Positions 32,440-44,039 are shown, counted from the first letter of the stretch. The stretch is 64,000 nucleotides of DNA from Flavobacteriales bacterium (GCA_024103275.1 JAGFIV010000041.1:62001-126000), one strand, 5' to 3'. Translations and numbers: made by a program. The notes: generated from the letters alone by a model not told the origin.

Positions 32440-33762
32440 ATGTCCCTTGTTTACAGGCTATTAAACCGGCCGTCCAGGTTATTCGGGGCGGCTGCGATCT
32501 TTACATTCCTGTTGATCGGCACCGCTGCCCACGCCCAGGTGGACGAGGCGGAATACGGGGCCGGCGAGAAACTCTTCAAGGCCAACTGCGGCAGTTGCCA
32601 CAAGCCGGACAAGGACATGACGGGCCCCGCCGTGGCCGGTGCCAAGGAGCGGTGGGACGGCAAGGGCGATGTGCATGCCTGGATCAAGGACAGCCAAGGC
32701 TACATCAAGAGCGGCAACGCCCACGCCAAGCAGCTTTTCGAGGACCACAACAAGATCGTGATGCCGCCGCAGCCATTGACGGATGCGGAGATCGACCAGG
32801 TGCTTTACTACGCCGACAACTTCGCCACGGTCAACGCCAAGAAGGCCCCGGCCAAGGAGGCCCCGGCGGCGGGCACCGCCGAACCGGCCGTGACCTGGCC
32901 CTGGTGGCTGGTCATCGGCGCACTGTTCTGGATCGTGCTCTTCTCCCTGGGCGGGGTGCGCAAGCAGCTCGCCAATGCCGTGCGCGAGAAGCAGGGCCTT
33001 CCTCCCGAGAAGGACCTGAACACCTGGGGCCGCATCCGCCGCTGGGCCTCGCGCAACAAGGGCTGGGCCTCCGTGGTGGTACTGCTTTTCGTGGTGTGGA
33101 TGACGGTGCTGCTTTGGAACTGGATGTTCAACATCGGGGTGTACGGCGGTGAGAAGAATGCGCATTACAAGCCCAGCCAGCCCATCGCCTTCGACCACAG
33201 CCTGCACGCGGGCAAGGACAACCTGGCCATCAACTGCCAATACTGCCACAGCGGGGCCTCCAAGAGCCGCCATGCGGGCATCCCCAGTGCCAACGTGTGC
33301 ATGAACTGCCACCAGGCCATCAGCGAGGGGCCCAAGACGGGCACGGAGGAGATTGCCAAGATCTATGCCGCTGTGGGTTGGGACCCGGGGACGATGAAGT
33401 ATTCCGGTGAGCAGAAGCCCATCAAGTGGAACAAGGTGCACAACCTGCCGGACCATGTGTATTTCAACCACTCGCAGCACGTGGCGGTGGCCAAGCTGGA
33501 ATGCCAGCAGTGCCACGGCCCCGTGGATACCGAGATGGACCAGGTGCAGCAATGGAGCCCGTTGACCATGCGGTGGTGCCTGGACTGCCACAACACCACG
33601 GAGGTGAAGGTGGCCGGCTCGGACAACGGCTATTACCAGGAGGTTCACCGCCGCTTGACCGAGACCCCGATGGGCCGGCGGGAATTGAAGAAGTATTTGG
33701 AGGACGAGAAGATCACCGTTCGTGAGCTTGGCGGGTTCGAGTGCGCCAAGTGCCATTATTAA
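32440..33762 (+). CDS. actA: Alternative Complex III subunit ActA, hexaheme cytochrome c
   Basis: ActA carries hemes that pass electrons from quinol oxidation to the oxidase. The 440-residue protein has a signal peptide, then an N-terminal monoheme domain (CGSCH at C50). Two membrane segments follow (about 153-172 and 209-233), then a periplasmic multiheme domain with CxxCH at C266, C287, C355, C380 and C435. The pentaheme part is the usual ActA core; the N-terminal monoheme domain is an addition that could act as the mobile exit domain to CuA. It is the first of eight genes with gaps under 40 bases. The ATG at 32440 gives a normal signal peptide. Confidence 0.93.
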   Translation: MSLVYRLLNRPSRLFGAAAIFTFLLIGTAAHAQVDEAEYGAGEKLFKANCGSCHKPDKDMTGPAVAGAKERWDGKGDVHAWIKDSQGYIKSGNAHAKQLFEDHNKIVMPPQPLTDAEIDQVLYYADNFATVNAKKAPAKEAPAAGTAEPAVTWPWWLVIGALFWIVLFSLGGVRKQLANAVREKQGLPPEKDLNTWGRIRRWASRNKGWASVVVLLFVVWMTVLLWNWMFNIGVYGGEKNAHYKPSQPIAFDHSLHAGKDNLAINCQYCHSGASKSRHAGIPSANVCMNCHQAISEGPKTGTEEIAKIYAAVGWDPGTMKYSGEQKPIKWNKVHNLPDHVYFNHSQHVAVAKLECQQCHGPVDTEMDQVQQWSPLTMRWCLDCHNTTEVKVAGSDNGYYQEVHRRLTETPMGRRELKKYLEDEKITVRELGGFECAKCHY

Positions 33763-33782
33763 GATCCATCAGCCACAGACAG

Positions 33783-36700
33783 ATGTCGAGCACGAAGCGT
33801 TACTGGCAGGACCTTTCCGAGCTGGAGCCCGCCAGCACCCCGGTAAAGACCGCAGCGGAGGAGTTCAATGAGCCCATGCCCCTGGACCAGGTGCTGGCCG
33901 ATGGGGGCATTGCCGGATCCACCACCAGCCGCCGCGATTTCCTGAAATTCCTCGGATTCTCCGTGGGGGCCGCCGCCCTGGCCGCCTGCGAAGCCCCGGT
34001 GATCAAGAGCATCCCCTACGTGAACAAGCCGGAGGAGATCACCCCCGGCGTGGCCAACTGGTACGCCAGCACCTATTACGATGGTGAAGATTTTGCCAGC
34101 GTGCTGGTGAAAACGCGCGAAGGCCGCCCCATCCATGTGCAGGGCAACCCCCGCTTCGGCGTGAACCGCAACCCGGCCACCGGCCGCTCGGCCGTCAATG
34201 CCCGCATCAACAGCAGCGTGCTTTCGCTCTACGACAGCGAACGTTTGGCCGGGCCCATGGAAGTAACCGACGGAAACCCGTCGCAACGCTCGTGGGAGCA
34301 GGCGGACAAGGCCATCGGCGATGCCTTGGCCAAGGCCAGCGCGGCCGGCAAGCGGATCGTGCTCCTCACCGGCACGGTCATCAGCCCCAGTATCCAGGAG
34401 GCCATCAAGGTGTTCAAGGCCAAGCACGGCTTGAACATCAGCACCGGCGACCCGGCGGTGAGCGCCACCGTGGGCGGTGCCGTGGACCATGTGCAGTACG
34501 ACCCGGTGAGCTACGCCGGCATCGCCAGTGCCAACCTGAAGACCTACGGCAAGTGGGCCTTCCCGTCCTACGACCTTACCAAGGCCGATGTGGTGGTGGG
34601 CATCGGCGCGGACTTCCTCAGCAACTGGGGCAGCACCACCGAAAACACTTGGCAATACACCAGCCGCCGCCGCCCCGAGGACGCCACCACGGCACGCCCG
34701 ATGAGCCGCCACTGGCAGTTCGAGGCACGCATGAGCATGACCGGCGCCAATGCCGACCGCCGTGTCGCGGTGCGCCCCAGCCAGATCCCCCAAGTGGTGC
34801 TGGCCCTGCACGATGCCGTCGCCTCCGCTACCGGAAACAGCGGTGCCGGCAAGGGACAGCTGCCCGAGGGCATTGCCGCCGCCGCCGCCCAATGTGCCAA
34901 GGAACTCTTGGCCGCCAAGGGCAAAAGCGTCGTGATGTGCGGGGTCAACGAGGAAGGCATCCAAGTGTTGGTGAACAGCATCAACACCATGCTGGGCAAC
35001 TACGGCAGCACCATCGACATCCGCAACGAGTCCCCCTTCTTCCGGGGCAACGATGCCGCCATGGCCCAATTGGTGAAGGACCTCAACGCCGGTACCGTGG
35101 GGGCCATCCTGATCCACGGCACAAACCCGGCCTACACCCTGCCCAACGCGGAAGAGTTCAAGGCCGGCATCAAGAAGACCGACCTCAGTGTGTGCTTCAA
35201 CAGCCATGCCGATGAGACCGCCTCGCTGTGCAACTGGATCACCCCGGACCACCACTGGTTGGAGAGCTGGGGCGATTTCAACCCCAAGGCCGGCACCTTC
35301 GCCTTGGCCCAGCCCACCATCAGCCCGCTCTTCGACACCCGCCAATGGGGCGAAAGCCTGCTGAAATGGAGCGGTGTGGGCCAAGACTGGCACACGTTCG
35401 TCCAGACGGTCTTCAAGGGCATCTCCACGGCCTCCTGGGACCAATGCCTGCACGATGGCACCTTCCCAGGGAACGCCATGGCCACCGAGCCCACGGCCTT
35501 TACGGCGGACCTGGCCGATGCCGCCCGGCGGGCAACCGACGGGGTGAAGGAAGGGGAGTGGGAAGTGGAGGTGTACACCACCGAGGCCCTGGCCAGCGGC
35601 CTGCATGCCAACAACCCGTGGCTGCAGGAGCTTCCCGACCCCATCACCAAGGTGACCTGGGACAACTATGTGAGCATTTCCCCGGAAGACCTCAGCACCC
35701 TCACGGGCAAGTCCTTCAAGCAACTGTACATCGGGCAGGAAAGCCCCGCCCAGGTGTTGAAGGTCACCGTGAACGGCGTGGCCATGGAGCTGCCCGCAGT
35801 GATGAGCCCCGGCCAGGCGCCGAAAACCATCTCGGTAGCCCTGGGCTACGGCCGCGGCGCCAACGGGGAGCGCGTGGGCCGTGCGGCCTGCCTGCGCAAT
35901 CCCGATGGCAGCCCGGCACCGGTGGGCCAAAACGCCTATCCATGGTCGGCGCTGCGCGGCAACACCATGCGCTACGAGGCCTACGATGCCTCCGTGGAAC
36001 CTACCGGACGCACCTATGCCATCGCCCTTACGCAGACGCAGATGACGGGCATGGACCGCGGCAGCATCGTGAAGGAGACCACGTTCACCGTCTGGGCGCT
36101 GAACAAGCCGGAGGAATACAACCCGCCCCATACGCTGGCCGTGCATGAGGACGTGAACAAGGACGGGAAGATCGACGCACGGGACCAGGTGCCCGCCACG
36201 TCCATCAACCTGTGGGCAGACCACCCGATCGAGGAGGTGGGCCACCGCTGGGGCATGAGCATCGACCTCAACGCCTGCATCGGTTGCGGGGCGTGCATCA
36301 CCGCCTGCAACAGCGAGAACAACATATCGGTGGTGGGCAAGGACGAGGTGCGGCGCAGCCGCGAGATGCACTGGATGCGCATCGACCGCTACTACACCAG
36401 CGACACGCATGAGGACACCGAAGGCCTGAGCTGGGCCGGCAAGCTGGCGGCGATGGAGCGCCCCAGCGCCGACCCCACGGTGATCTTCATCCCCATGATG
36501 TGCCAGCACTGCAACCATGCGCCGTGCGAAACGGTGTGCCCCGTGGCGGCCACCACGCACAGCGAGGAGGGCCTGAACATGATGGCCTACAACCGATGCA
36601 TCGGCACGCGCTACTGCGCGAATAACTGCCCTTACAAGGTGCGCCGTTTCAACTGGTTCAACTACGTCACCGAGGACTTCGGCCAGGTGAACCCCGCCTG

Positions 36701-37043
36701 GGACGAGCTGGGCCGCATGGTGCTCAACCCCGACGTGGTGGTGCGCAGCCGCGGGGTGATGGAAAAGTGTACGCTGTGTGTGCAGCGTATCCAGGAAGGC
36801 AAGCTGGAGGCCAAGAAACAGGGCCGCCCGGTGAAGGACGGCGACATTCAGACGGCCTGCTCGGCCGCATGCGGCTACGGAGCCATCGTGTTCGGTGACC
36901 TCAACGACGCGGGCAGCCAGGTACGCAGCGGGCGTGACAATCCGCGCGGCTACGAGATGCTCGAGGAGATCGGCACGCAGCCAAACGTCAATTACCTCGT
37001 GAAGGTGCGCAACAGTTCGGAGGGAGATAACCACCAAGCCTAA
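33783..37043 (+). CDS. actB: Alternative Complex III subunit ActB, molybdoenzyme-like iron-sulfur protein
   Basis: The 1086-residue protein fuses a molybdopterin-oxidoreductase-like domain, in this family without cofactor, to a four-cluster ferredoxin domain. A twin-arginine signal (SRRDFLKFLGFS, R50-R51) runs into a lipobox-like LAAC (C69). The cluster ligands are CIGCGACITAC (about 833), CQHCNHAPCETVCP (about 907), CIGTRYCANNCPYK (about 939), CTLC (about 996) and CSAAC (about 1026). It transfers electrons from the quinol site in ActC to the ActA hemes. It lies 20 bases after actA and 17 before actC. Confidence 0.95.
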   Translation: MSSTKRYWQDLSELEPASTPVKTAAEEFNEPMPLDQVLADGGIAGSTTSRRDFLKFLGFSVGAAALAACEAPVIKSIPYVNKPEEITPGVANWYASTYYDGEDFASVLVKTREGRPIHVQGNPRFGVNRNPATGRSAVNARINSSVLSLYDSERLAGPMEVTDGNPSQRSWEQADKAIGDALAKASAAGKRIVLLTGTVISPSIQEAIKVFKAKHGLNISTGDPAVSATVGGAVDHVQYDPVSYAGIASANLKTYGKWAFPSYDLTKADVVVGIGADFLSNWGSTTENTWQYTSRRRPEDATTARPMSRHWQFEARMSMTGANADRRVAVRPSQIPQVVLALHDAVASATGNSGAGKGQLPEGIAAAAAQCAKELLAAKGKSVVMCGVNEEGIQVLVNSINTMLGNYGSTIDIRNESPFFRGNDAAMAQLVKDLNAGTVGAILIHGTNPAYTLPNAEEFKAGIKKTDLSVCFNSHADETASLCNWITPDHHWLESWGDFNPKAGTFALAQPTISPLFDTRQWGESLLKWSGVGQDWHTFVQTVFKGISTASWDQCLHDGTFPGNAMATEPTAFTADLADAARRATDGVKEGEWEVEVYTTEALASGLHANNPWLQELPDPITKVTWDNYVSISPEDLSTLTGKSFKQLYIGQESPAQVLKVTVNGVAMELPAVMSPGQAPKTISVALGYGRGANGERVGRAACLRNPDGSPAPVGQNAYPWSALRGNTMRYEAYDASVEPTGRTYAIALTQTQMTGMDRGSIVKETTFTVWALNKPEEYNPPHTLAVHEDVNKDGKIDARDQVPATSINLWADHPIEEVGHRWGMSIDLNACIGCGACITACNSENNISVVGKDEVRRSREMHWMRIDRYYTSDTHEDTEGLSWAGKLAAMERPSADPTVIFIPMMCQHCNHAPCETVCPVAATTHSEEGLNMMAYNRCIGTRYCANNCPYKVRRFNWFNYVTEDFGQVNPAWDELGRMVLNPDVVVRSRGVMEKCTLCVQRIQEGKLEAKKQGRPVKDGDIQTACSAACGYGAIVFGDLNDAGSQVRSGRDNPRGYEMLEEIGTQPNVNYLVKVRNSSEGDNHQA

Positions 37044-37060
37044 GCAAGAGAGACCGGCAA

Positions 37061-38455
<1,395 letters not shown>

Positions 38456-38460
38456 TCGGC

Positions 38461-38994
38461 ATGGCCAATAAAGTCATCTATGCGGTCTACGAGGACCCCG
38501 AGTTGCTGAAGGATGCGGCGCGCAAGCTGGTCACGGCCGGCGTGCGGGTGAAGGACGTGTTCAGCCCCTTCCCGATCCACGGCATCGACCCCATCATCGG
38601 GCTGAAACGAACCCGGATGGGCATCGTCTCCTTCATGTTCGGCGCCTTCGGCCTGTCGCTGGCCATCCTGGGCACCTATTACATGGCGATATACGACTGG
38701 CCGATGAACATCGGCGGCAAGCCCAACCAGTTCTACTACCAGAACGTGGCTGCGTTCGTGCCGGTGTTGTTCGAGTTCACCGTGCTTTGCGCGGCCCATG
38801 GCATGGCCATCACCTACCTGATCCGCAACAAGACGCTGCCGGGCATGCCCGGCCGCAACCCCGATCCGCGCAGCACCAACGACAAGTTCATCATCGAACT
38901 GCGCACCGAGGAGAACCATGGGCACGCGCCCGAGGCCATCACCGCGATGCTGCGGGAAACCACCGTGTTGGAGATCAACGAGCGCCAATACTGA
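38461..38994 (+). CDS. actD: Alternative Complex III subunit ActD
   Basis: The 177-residue protein (DUF3341 family) starts with a cytoplasmic alpha/beta domain (VIYAVYEDPELLKDAARKLV, VRVKDVFSPFPIHGID). Two transmembrane helices follow (IVSFMFGAFGLSLAILGTYY; FVPVLFEFTVLCAAHGMAIT), then a C-terminal tail. This small two-helix subunit packs beside ActC/ActF and has no cofactor. The ATG at 38461 is preferred to an in-frame TTG that overlaps the actC stop. Confidence 0.93.
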   Translation: MANKVIYAVYEDPELLKDAARKLVTAGVRVKDVFSPFPIHGIDPIIGLKRTRMGIVSFMFGAFGLSLAILGTYYMAIYDWPMNIGGKPNQFYYQNVAAFVPVLFEFTVLCAAHGMAITYLIRNKTLPGMPGRNPDPRSTNDKFIIELRTEENHGHAPEAITAMLRETTVLEINERQY

Positions 38995-38996
38995 GC

Positions 38997-39677
38997 ATGA
39001 GCAAGACGATCAACCCGGCCATCATCGCCGTAGCCACGGGTGCCATGGCCCTGCTGGGCGGCTGCACCAGCGACCCGGACAGCCCGGGCCTGGAGTACAT
39101 GCCCGACATGTACCGCAGCCCGGCCATCGAGGCCTATGTGGATTACGGCCAGGACCCCTACTACTTCGGCGACAGCCTGGCGAAGGCCCAGCGCAACACC
39201 ATGAGCGCACGCCTGCCGGTGGAGGGCACCATTCCCTTTGCCGGCCACGAAGAGGATGCCGCGTACAATTTCCCGTATGCCTACCCGCGCACCGAAGAAG
39301 GGTACGAGGCTGCGGGGCGCGAGCTGCACAGCCCCATTCCCATGACCGAGGCCACGGTGGCCCAGGGCAAGGAGATCTACGACATCTTCTGCATCGAGTG
39401 CCATGGCGCCAAGGGCCAGGGGGACGGCACGGTGGTGAACAAGGGCAACTATCCCCCGCCTCCGGCCTATGACGGCAACCAGCTGAAAGACCTGCCCGAG
39501 GGCAAGATGTACCATTCGATCTCCTATGGGCGCAACATCGCCATGGGCGCCCACGCCAGCCAGCTCAGCCCCAAGGAGCGCTGGCTGGTGATCCAGTATG
39601 TGAAATACCTGCAGCACGGCGGCAAGATGCCCGGAGAGGCCCCGCAGGCGAGCACGACCACGGCCGAAGCCCAGTGA
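38997..39677 (+). CDS. actE: Alternative Complex III subunit ActE, monoheme lipoprotein cytochrome c
   Basis: The 226-residue protein has a lipoprotein signal (AMALLGGC, Cys23) and one heme motif CIECHG at C132 inside a cytochrome c domain. A later SYGRNIAMGAHASQL segment carries the probable Met ligand. ActE is peripheral to the periplasmic side of the complex and may relay electrons to the oxidase. A disordered, Ala/Thr-rich tail ends the protein. It begins 2 bases after the actD stop codon. Confidence 0.94.
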   Translation: MSKTINPAIIAVATGAMALLGGCTSDPDSPGLEYMPDMYRSPAIEAYVDYGQDPYYFGDSLAKAQRNTMSARLPVEGTIPFAGHEEDAAYNFPYAYPRTEEGYEAAGRELHSPIPMTEATVAQGKEIYDIFCIECHGAKGQGDGTVVNKGNYPPPPAYDGNQLKDLPEGKMYHSISYGRNIAMGAHASQLSPKERWLVIQYVKYLQHGGKMPGEAPQASTTTAEAQ

Positions 39678-39691
39678 ACAAACCAGCAACG

Positions 39692-40900
39692 ATGAATTTC
39701 ACCATTAGCAAGCGGGCCAGCACCCTCACCTTGGCCCTGATCATCATCGGCCTGGTGTTGGCCGTCATCGGCGTGGCGGGCGATCACACCGACCACCGGC
39801 AGTATTCCTGGGCCGCGTTCTACACCAATGCCCTGTTCTTCTTCTTCATCGCGTTGGGCACGCTCTTCTTCTATGCGCTGAACCACGTGACCGAGACGGC
39901 GTGGACCGTGTTGGTGAAACGGGTCTATGAGGCCATCGCCACCTATTTGCCCTGGGGCGCGTTGGCCGTGCTCGTGGTGCTGGTGGCCGGTTCCATGGGG
40001 CTGCACCACATCTTCCCCTGGATGGACGGGCGGGTGCTGGATGCGGGCGACCCGGATCATTACGATGGCCATATCGCACACATCTCGTCCTACTTGAACA
40101 AACCCTTCTTCTGGTTCCGCGCCTTGCTGATACTGGGCGTGTTCGTGTTCTTCACCCGCTGGTTCCGCAAGCACAGCATCCAGATGGACGGCGAGACGGG
40201 CGACACCCTGGTGCGCTCGCACTGGAAGAACTACAACCGCAGCGTGGTGTTCATCGTGTGTTTCGCCTTCTTCAGCTCCGTGCTGGCCTGGGATTGGGTG
40301 ATGAGCATCGACCCACACTGGCACAGCGCCCTGTTCGGATGGTACGTGTTCGGCGGCATGTGGTGCAGCGCCATGATCACCGCCGTGATCTTCGTGCTCT
40401 ACCTCAAGGGCAAGGGCTACTTGCCGCAGGTGAACGCCAACCACCTGCAGGACATGGGCAAATGGGTGTTTGCGGTGAGCTTCCTGTGGAGCTACCTCTA
40501 CTTCGAGCAGTTCCTGCTCATCTGGTATTCGGACGTGCCGGAGGAGGCGGCCTATTACTTCGGGCGCCTGAACCATCACCCCTGGCTTACGTGGGTGACC
40601 TTCTTCGCCAACTTTGCCCTGCCGATGGTACTGCTGATGAGCCGGGATGCCAAACGGTCGCCGAAATACTTGATCTTTGTCGGCGTGCTGATCTTCATCG
40701 GCCATTGGCTGGACACCGTGCAGATGATCATGCCGAGCTCATTGGCGCTGCACTTCGAGCGCATCGGGATCCTGGAGATCGGGTTCTTCGCCCTGTTCCT
40801 GGGGGTCTTCATCCGCATGGTGCTCACCGCATTCACCAAGGCACCGCTGACGGTGGTGGCCCATCCGTTCCTGGAAGAGAGCGTCCATCACCATATTTGA
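39692..40900 (+). CDS. actF: Alternative Complex III subunit ActF
   Basis: The 402-residue membrane protein is an ActC paralogue with about ten helices, including AWDWVMSIDPHWHSALFGWYVF, FLWSYLYFEQFLLIWYSDVPEEA and IGHWLDTVQMIMPS. In known structures it carries a second membrane half without a quinol site and may conduct protons. A GTG 18 bases upstream is in frame, but the ATG at 39692 (MNFTISKRAST) is the more usual start. It is followed by coxB after 35 bases. Confidence 0.94.
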   Translation: MNFTISKRASTLTLALIIIGLVLAVIGVAGDHTDHRQYSWAAFYTNALFFFFIALGTLFFYALNHVTETAWTVLVKRVYEAIATYLPWGALAVLVVLVAGSMGLHHIFPWMDGRVLDAGDPDHYDGHIAHISSYLNKPFFWFRALLILGVFVFFTRWFRKHSIQMDGETGDTLVRSHWKNYNRSVVFIVCFAFFSSVLAWDWVMSIDPHWHSALFGWYVFGGMWCSAMITAVIFVLYLKGKGYLPQVNANHLQDMGKWVFAVSFLWSYLYFEQFLLIWYSDVPEEAAYYFGRLNHHPWLTWVTFFANFALPMVLLMSRDAKRSPKYLIFVGVLIFIGHWLDTVQMIMPSSLALHFERIGILEIGFFALFLGVFIRMVLTAFTKAPLTVVAHPFLEESVHHHI

Positions 40901-40935
40901 TCACCAGGCGCTAATCGAGCTAATCGGACCTGAAA

Positions 40936-42213
40936 ATGATGACTTTGTTGATACTAGCCGTGCTTGTACTGGGCTTCATGGTGGTGCTCCGCCTGAGCCG
41001 CATCGCCGACCTGAGCCGTGAACTGGGCGGGCTGCGCGAAGAGAACATACCGGAGCGGGAAAACCGGATGTCCGGGCGGCTGATGTGGGCCTTCGGCGTG
41101 ATCTACATGGCGGCCTTCATCTGGATGCCCATCCACTTCCACGATGTCTTCCTGCCCGTGTCCGGCAGCGAGCAAGGGGTGTGGATCGACCAGATGTACG
41201 ATGTGAACTGGATCGTGCTTGGTTTCGTGTTCTTCCTCACCAACATCGCCTTGTTCTATTTCGCGGGCCGGTACTACCACCGTGCCGACCGCAGGGCATA
41301 CTGGTACCCCCACAACAACAAGCTTGAAATGGTGTGGACCATCGTGCCCACGGTGACCTTGGTGGCCGGCATCATCTACGGCATCATCGTCTGGAACAAG
41401 ATCACGGCCGCCCCGGAGCCTGGCACCCTGCAGGTGGAGGTGTATTCCAAGCAATTCGACTGGACCTTCCGCTATGCCGGCAAGGATGGCAAGCTGGGGG
41501 CCACGGACTACCGGCTGATCACCGCCGAGAACCCCCTGGGGATCATCACCCGGAAGACCTTGGCCGACCGGCTCGCGGCATTGAAGCAGGAGGCGGCCGA
41601 GGCCACTGCGGCGCGTGACAAGCAGATGGAAACCCTGCCGAAGGACGTGCTGGAGGAGAAGAACAAGGAGATCGCGCACCTGAACCGCACCGTGGAGCGG
41701 CTGCTGGGCCTGCAAAAGCTGATGGAGGACGACATCGCGGTGAACGGCGACAACAGTTCCTACCTGCACGGGGCCGACGACAAGGTGACCAAGGAGTTCC
41801 ACCTGCCGGTGAACACGCCCGTGGAACTGCTGTTCCGCAGCCAGGACGTGATCCACAGCGCCTACCTGCCGCACATGCGCTCGCAAATGAACACGGTGCC
41901 GGGGATGACCACGCGGATCAACCTCACGCCGACGATCACCACGGACAGCATGCGGTTGATCACGGCCAACCCTGAGTTCGATTACATCCTGATGTGCAAC
42001 AAGGTGTGCGGGGTGTCCCACTACAACATGCAGTCACCGCTCACGGTGGAGAAGAGCGGGGCCTTCAAGCTATGGAACATCATGCTGCCTGTGTTCGACC
42101 GCAGTGGGGGGTCCACCGCCATGGCAACCCCGCAAGAGGCTGCGGCCACGCACACCGCAGAGGCGGGAACCGAGGGAGCCGCCCAGGAGCAGGCCGCCCC
42201 GGAAAACGAATAA
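40936..42213 (+). CDS. coxB: cytochrome c oxidase subunit II (CuA subunit) with coiled-coil insertion
   Basis: The 425-residue protein has three hydrophobic segments (about 1-18, 45-65, 95-115, the last two being the usual hairpin). The CuA cupredoxin domain has H307 in HSAYLPHMR and C355, C359, H363, M366 in CNKVCGVSHYNM. Between the first cupredoxin strands and the CuA part lies an insertion (about 200-275) of charged heptad-like sequence (LADRLAALKQEAAEATAAR; IAHLNRTVERLLGLQKLMED), predicted to be coiled coil. It accepts electrons from ActA/ActE. The C-terminal tail is Ala/Glu-rich. Confidence 0.94.
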   Translation: MMTLLILAVLVLGFMVVLRLSRIADLSRELGGLREENIPERENRMSGRLMWAFGVIYMAAFIWMPIHFHDVFLPVSGSEQGVWIDQMYDVNWIVLGFVFFLTNIALFYFAGRYYHRADRRAYWYPHNNKLEMVWTIVPTVTLVAGIIYGIIVWNKITAAPEPGTLQVEVYSKQFDWTFRYAGKDGKLGATDYRLITAENPLGIITRKTLADRLAALKQEAAEATAARDKQMETLPKDVLEEKNKEIAHLNRTVERLLGLQKLMEDDIAVNGDNSSYLHGADDKVTKEFHLPVNTPVELLFRSQDVIHSAYLPHMRSQMNTVPGMTTRINLTPTITTDSMRLITANPEFDYILMCNKVCGVSHYNMQSPLTVEKSGAFKLWNIMLPVFDRSGGSTAMATPQEAAATHTAEAGTEGAAQEQAAPENE

Positions 42214-42230
42214 ATAATTGAATTGAGCTG

Positions 42231-44030
42231 ATGAGCGCCGCAATCAATCCGTCGATGGAAAGCAGCCGTGAACACGCTGGTTTCCATGAGCACGAACAAA
42301 GCTTCGTCTCGAAGTACATCTTCTCGCGGGACCACAAGATGATCAGCAAGCAATTCCTGATCACGGCGATGGTGATGGCCACGGTGGCGATGATCATGTC
42401 CGTGATCTTCCGCCTGCAGATCGCCTTCCCTGGGGAGAGCTTCGCCTTCACCCATTTCTTCCTGGGCGACAAATGGGCGCCCGGGGGTGTGATCAACCAG
42501 TCCATGTTCCTGGGGCTGGTCACCATCCACGGCACCATCATGCTGTTCTTCGTGCTCACCGGCGGCCTGTCAGGCACCTTCAGCAACCTGCTGATCCCCT
42601 TGCAGATCGGCGCGCGCGACATGGCCAACGGGTTCATGAACATGCTGTCCTACTGGTTCTTTCTGGCCGCCTCGGTGATGATGCTCTCCTCGCTGTTCGT
42701 GGAAAGTGGGCCCGCCATGGGCGGCTGGACGGTGTATCCGCCGTTGAGCGTGCTGCCCGAGGCCGTGTCCGGTTCCGGCACGGGCATGACCCTCTGGCTG
42801 TTCAGCATGGTCCTGTTCATCATCGGCTCGCTCATGGGCAGCCTGAACTACATCGTCACCGTGCTCAACCTGCGCACCAAGGGGATGAAGATGACGCGCC
42901 TGCCGCTGACGGTCTGGGCATTGTTGCTTACCGCCATTGTGGGCGTGCTGGCGTTCCCCGTGCTGGTGAGCGCCGTGCTGCTCTTGATCATGGACCGCAT
43001 GCTGGGCACGAGCTTCTACCTGAGCGAGATATACATCGCCGGTGAAGCCCTGGACAACCTGGGCGGAAGCCCCATCCTGTACGAGCACCTCTTCTGGTTC
43101 CTCGGGCACCCCGAGGTGTACATCGTGATCCTGCCCGCCTTCGGCATCGTGTCGGAGATCATCTCCACCATGAGCCGCAAGCCCATCTTCGGGTACAGGG
43201 CCATGATCGGGTCGTTGATGGCCATTTCCTTCATGAGCTTCCTGGTTTGGGCGCACCACATGTTCGTCACGGGGATGAACCCATTCCTGGGCGCGGTCTT
43301 TGCGTTCACCACCACCTTGATCGCCGTGCCCAGTTCGATCAAGGTGTTCAACTACATCACCACCATCTGGCGGGGCAACATCATCTTCTCACCGGGGATG
43401 CTGTTCAGCATCGGCATGGTGTCCACCTTCATCGTCGGGGGCCTCACGGGCATCATCGTGGCCAACGCGGCCTTGGACATCCAGGTGCACGATACCTATT
43501 TCGTTGTGGCCCACTTCCACATGGTGATGGGCGTGGCTTCCATTTTTGCCATGATGGGGGGCGTATACCACTGGTTCCCGAAGCTGTATGGGCGAATGAT
43601 GAACAACCGCTTGGGCTATTGGCACTTCTGGCTGTCCCTGGTCGCGGCCTACGGCGTGTTCCTGCCCATGCACTACGTGGGCTTGTCGGGCCCGCGCCGC
43701 TATTACGAGTACACGGAGTTCCCCATGTTCCAAGGCCATTTCATGGACCTGAACGTGATCATCACCATTTTCGCGGCGATCGGTGGGGCCTCCCAATTGA
43801 TCTTCTTCTACAACTTCTTCCGCAGCATCTGGTACGGCCAAAAGGCACCGCAGAACCCGTGGCATGCCAATACCTTGGAGTGGACCACGCCCGTGGAACG
43901 CCTGCACGGCAACTGGCCGGGCCCGCTGCCTGAGGTACACCGCTGGCCCTATGACTACAGCAAGCCGGGCAAGCCGGAGGATTACGTGTTGCAGACCGTC
44001 CCATTGGAGGCAGGTGAGGAGGAGAGTTGA
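42231..44030 (+). CDS. coxA: cytochrome c oxidase subunit I
   Basis: The 599-residue membrane protein is the heme-copper catalytic subunit that reduces O2 to water and pumps protons. Ligand motifs include the heme a His in HGTIMLFFVLTGG and CuB His in FWFLGHPEVYIVILPAFG. The CuB His pair is in WAHHMFVTGM, and the two heme His are in HDTYFVVAHFHMVMG. It has about twelve helices and the glutamate in GHPEVY. It ends the act-cox operon; no subunit III or assembly gene follows here. Confidence 0.96.
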   Translation: MSAAINPSMESSREHAGFHEHEQSFVSKYIFSRDHKMISKQFLITAMVMATVAMIMSVIFRLQIAFPGESFAFTHFFLGDKWAPGGVINQSMFLGLVTIHGTIMLFFVLTGGLSGTFSNLLIPLQIGARDMANGFMNMLSYWFFLAASVMMLSSLFVESGPAMGGWTVYPPLSVLPEAVSGSGTGMTLWLFSMVLFIIGSLMGSLNYIVTVLNLRTKGMKMTRLPLTVWALLLTAIVGVLAFPVLVSAVLLLIMDRMLGTSFYLSEIYIAGEALDNLGGSPILYEHLFWFLGHPEVYIVILPAFGIVSEIISTMSRKPIFGYRAMIGSLMAISFMSFLVWAHHMFVTGMNPFLGAVFAFTTTLIAVPSSIKVFNYITTIWRGNIIFSPGMLFSIGMVSTFIVGGLTGIIVANAALDIQVHDTYFVVAHFHMVMGVASIFAMMGGVYHWFPKLYGRMMNNRLGYWHFWLSLVAAYGVFLPMHYVGLSGPRRYYEYTEFPMFQGHFMDLNVIITIFAAIGGASQLIFFYNFFRSIWYGQKAPQNPWHANTLEWTTPVERLHGNWPGPLPEVHRWPYDYSKPGKPEDYVLQTVPLEAGEEES

Positions 44031-44039
44031 TCGCCGGCA

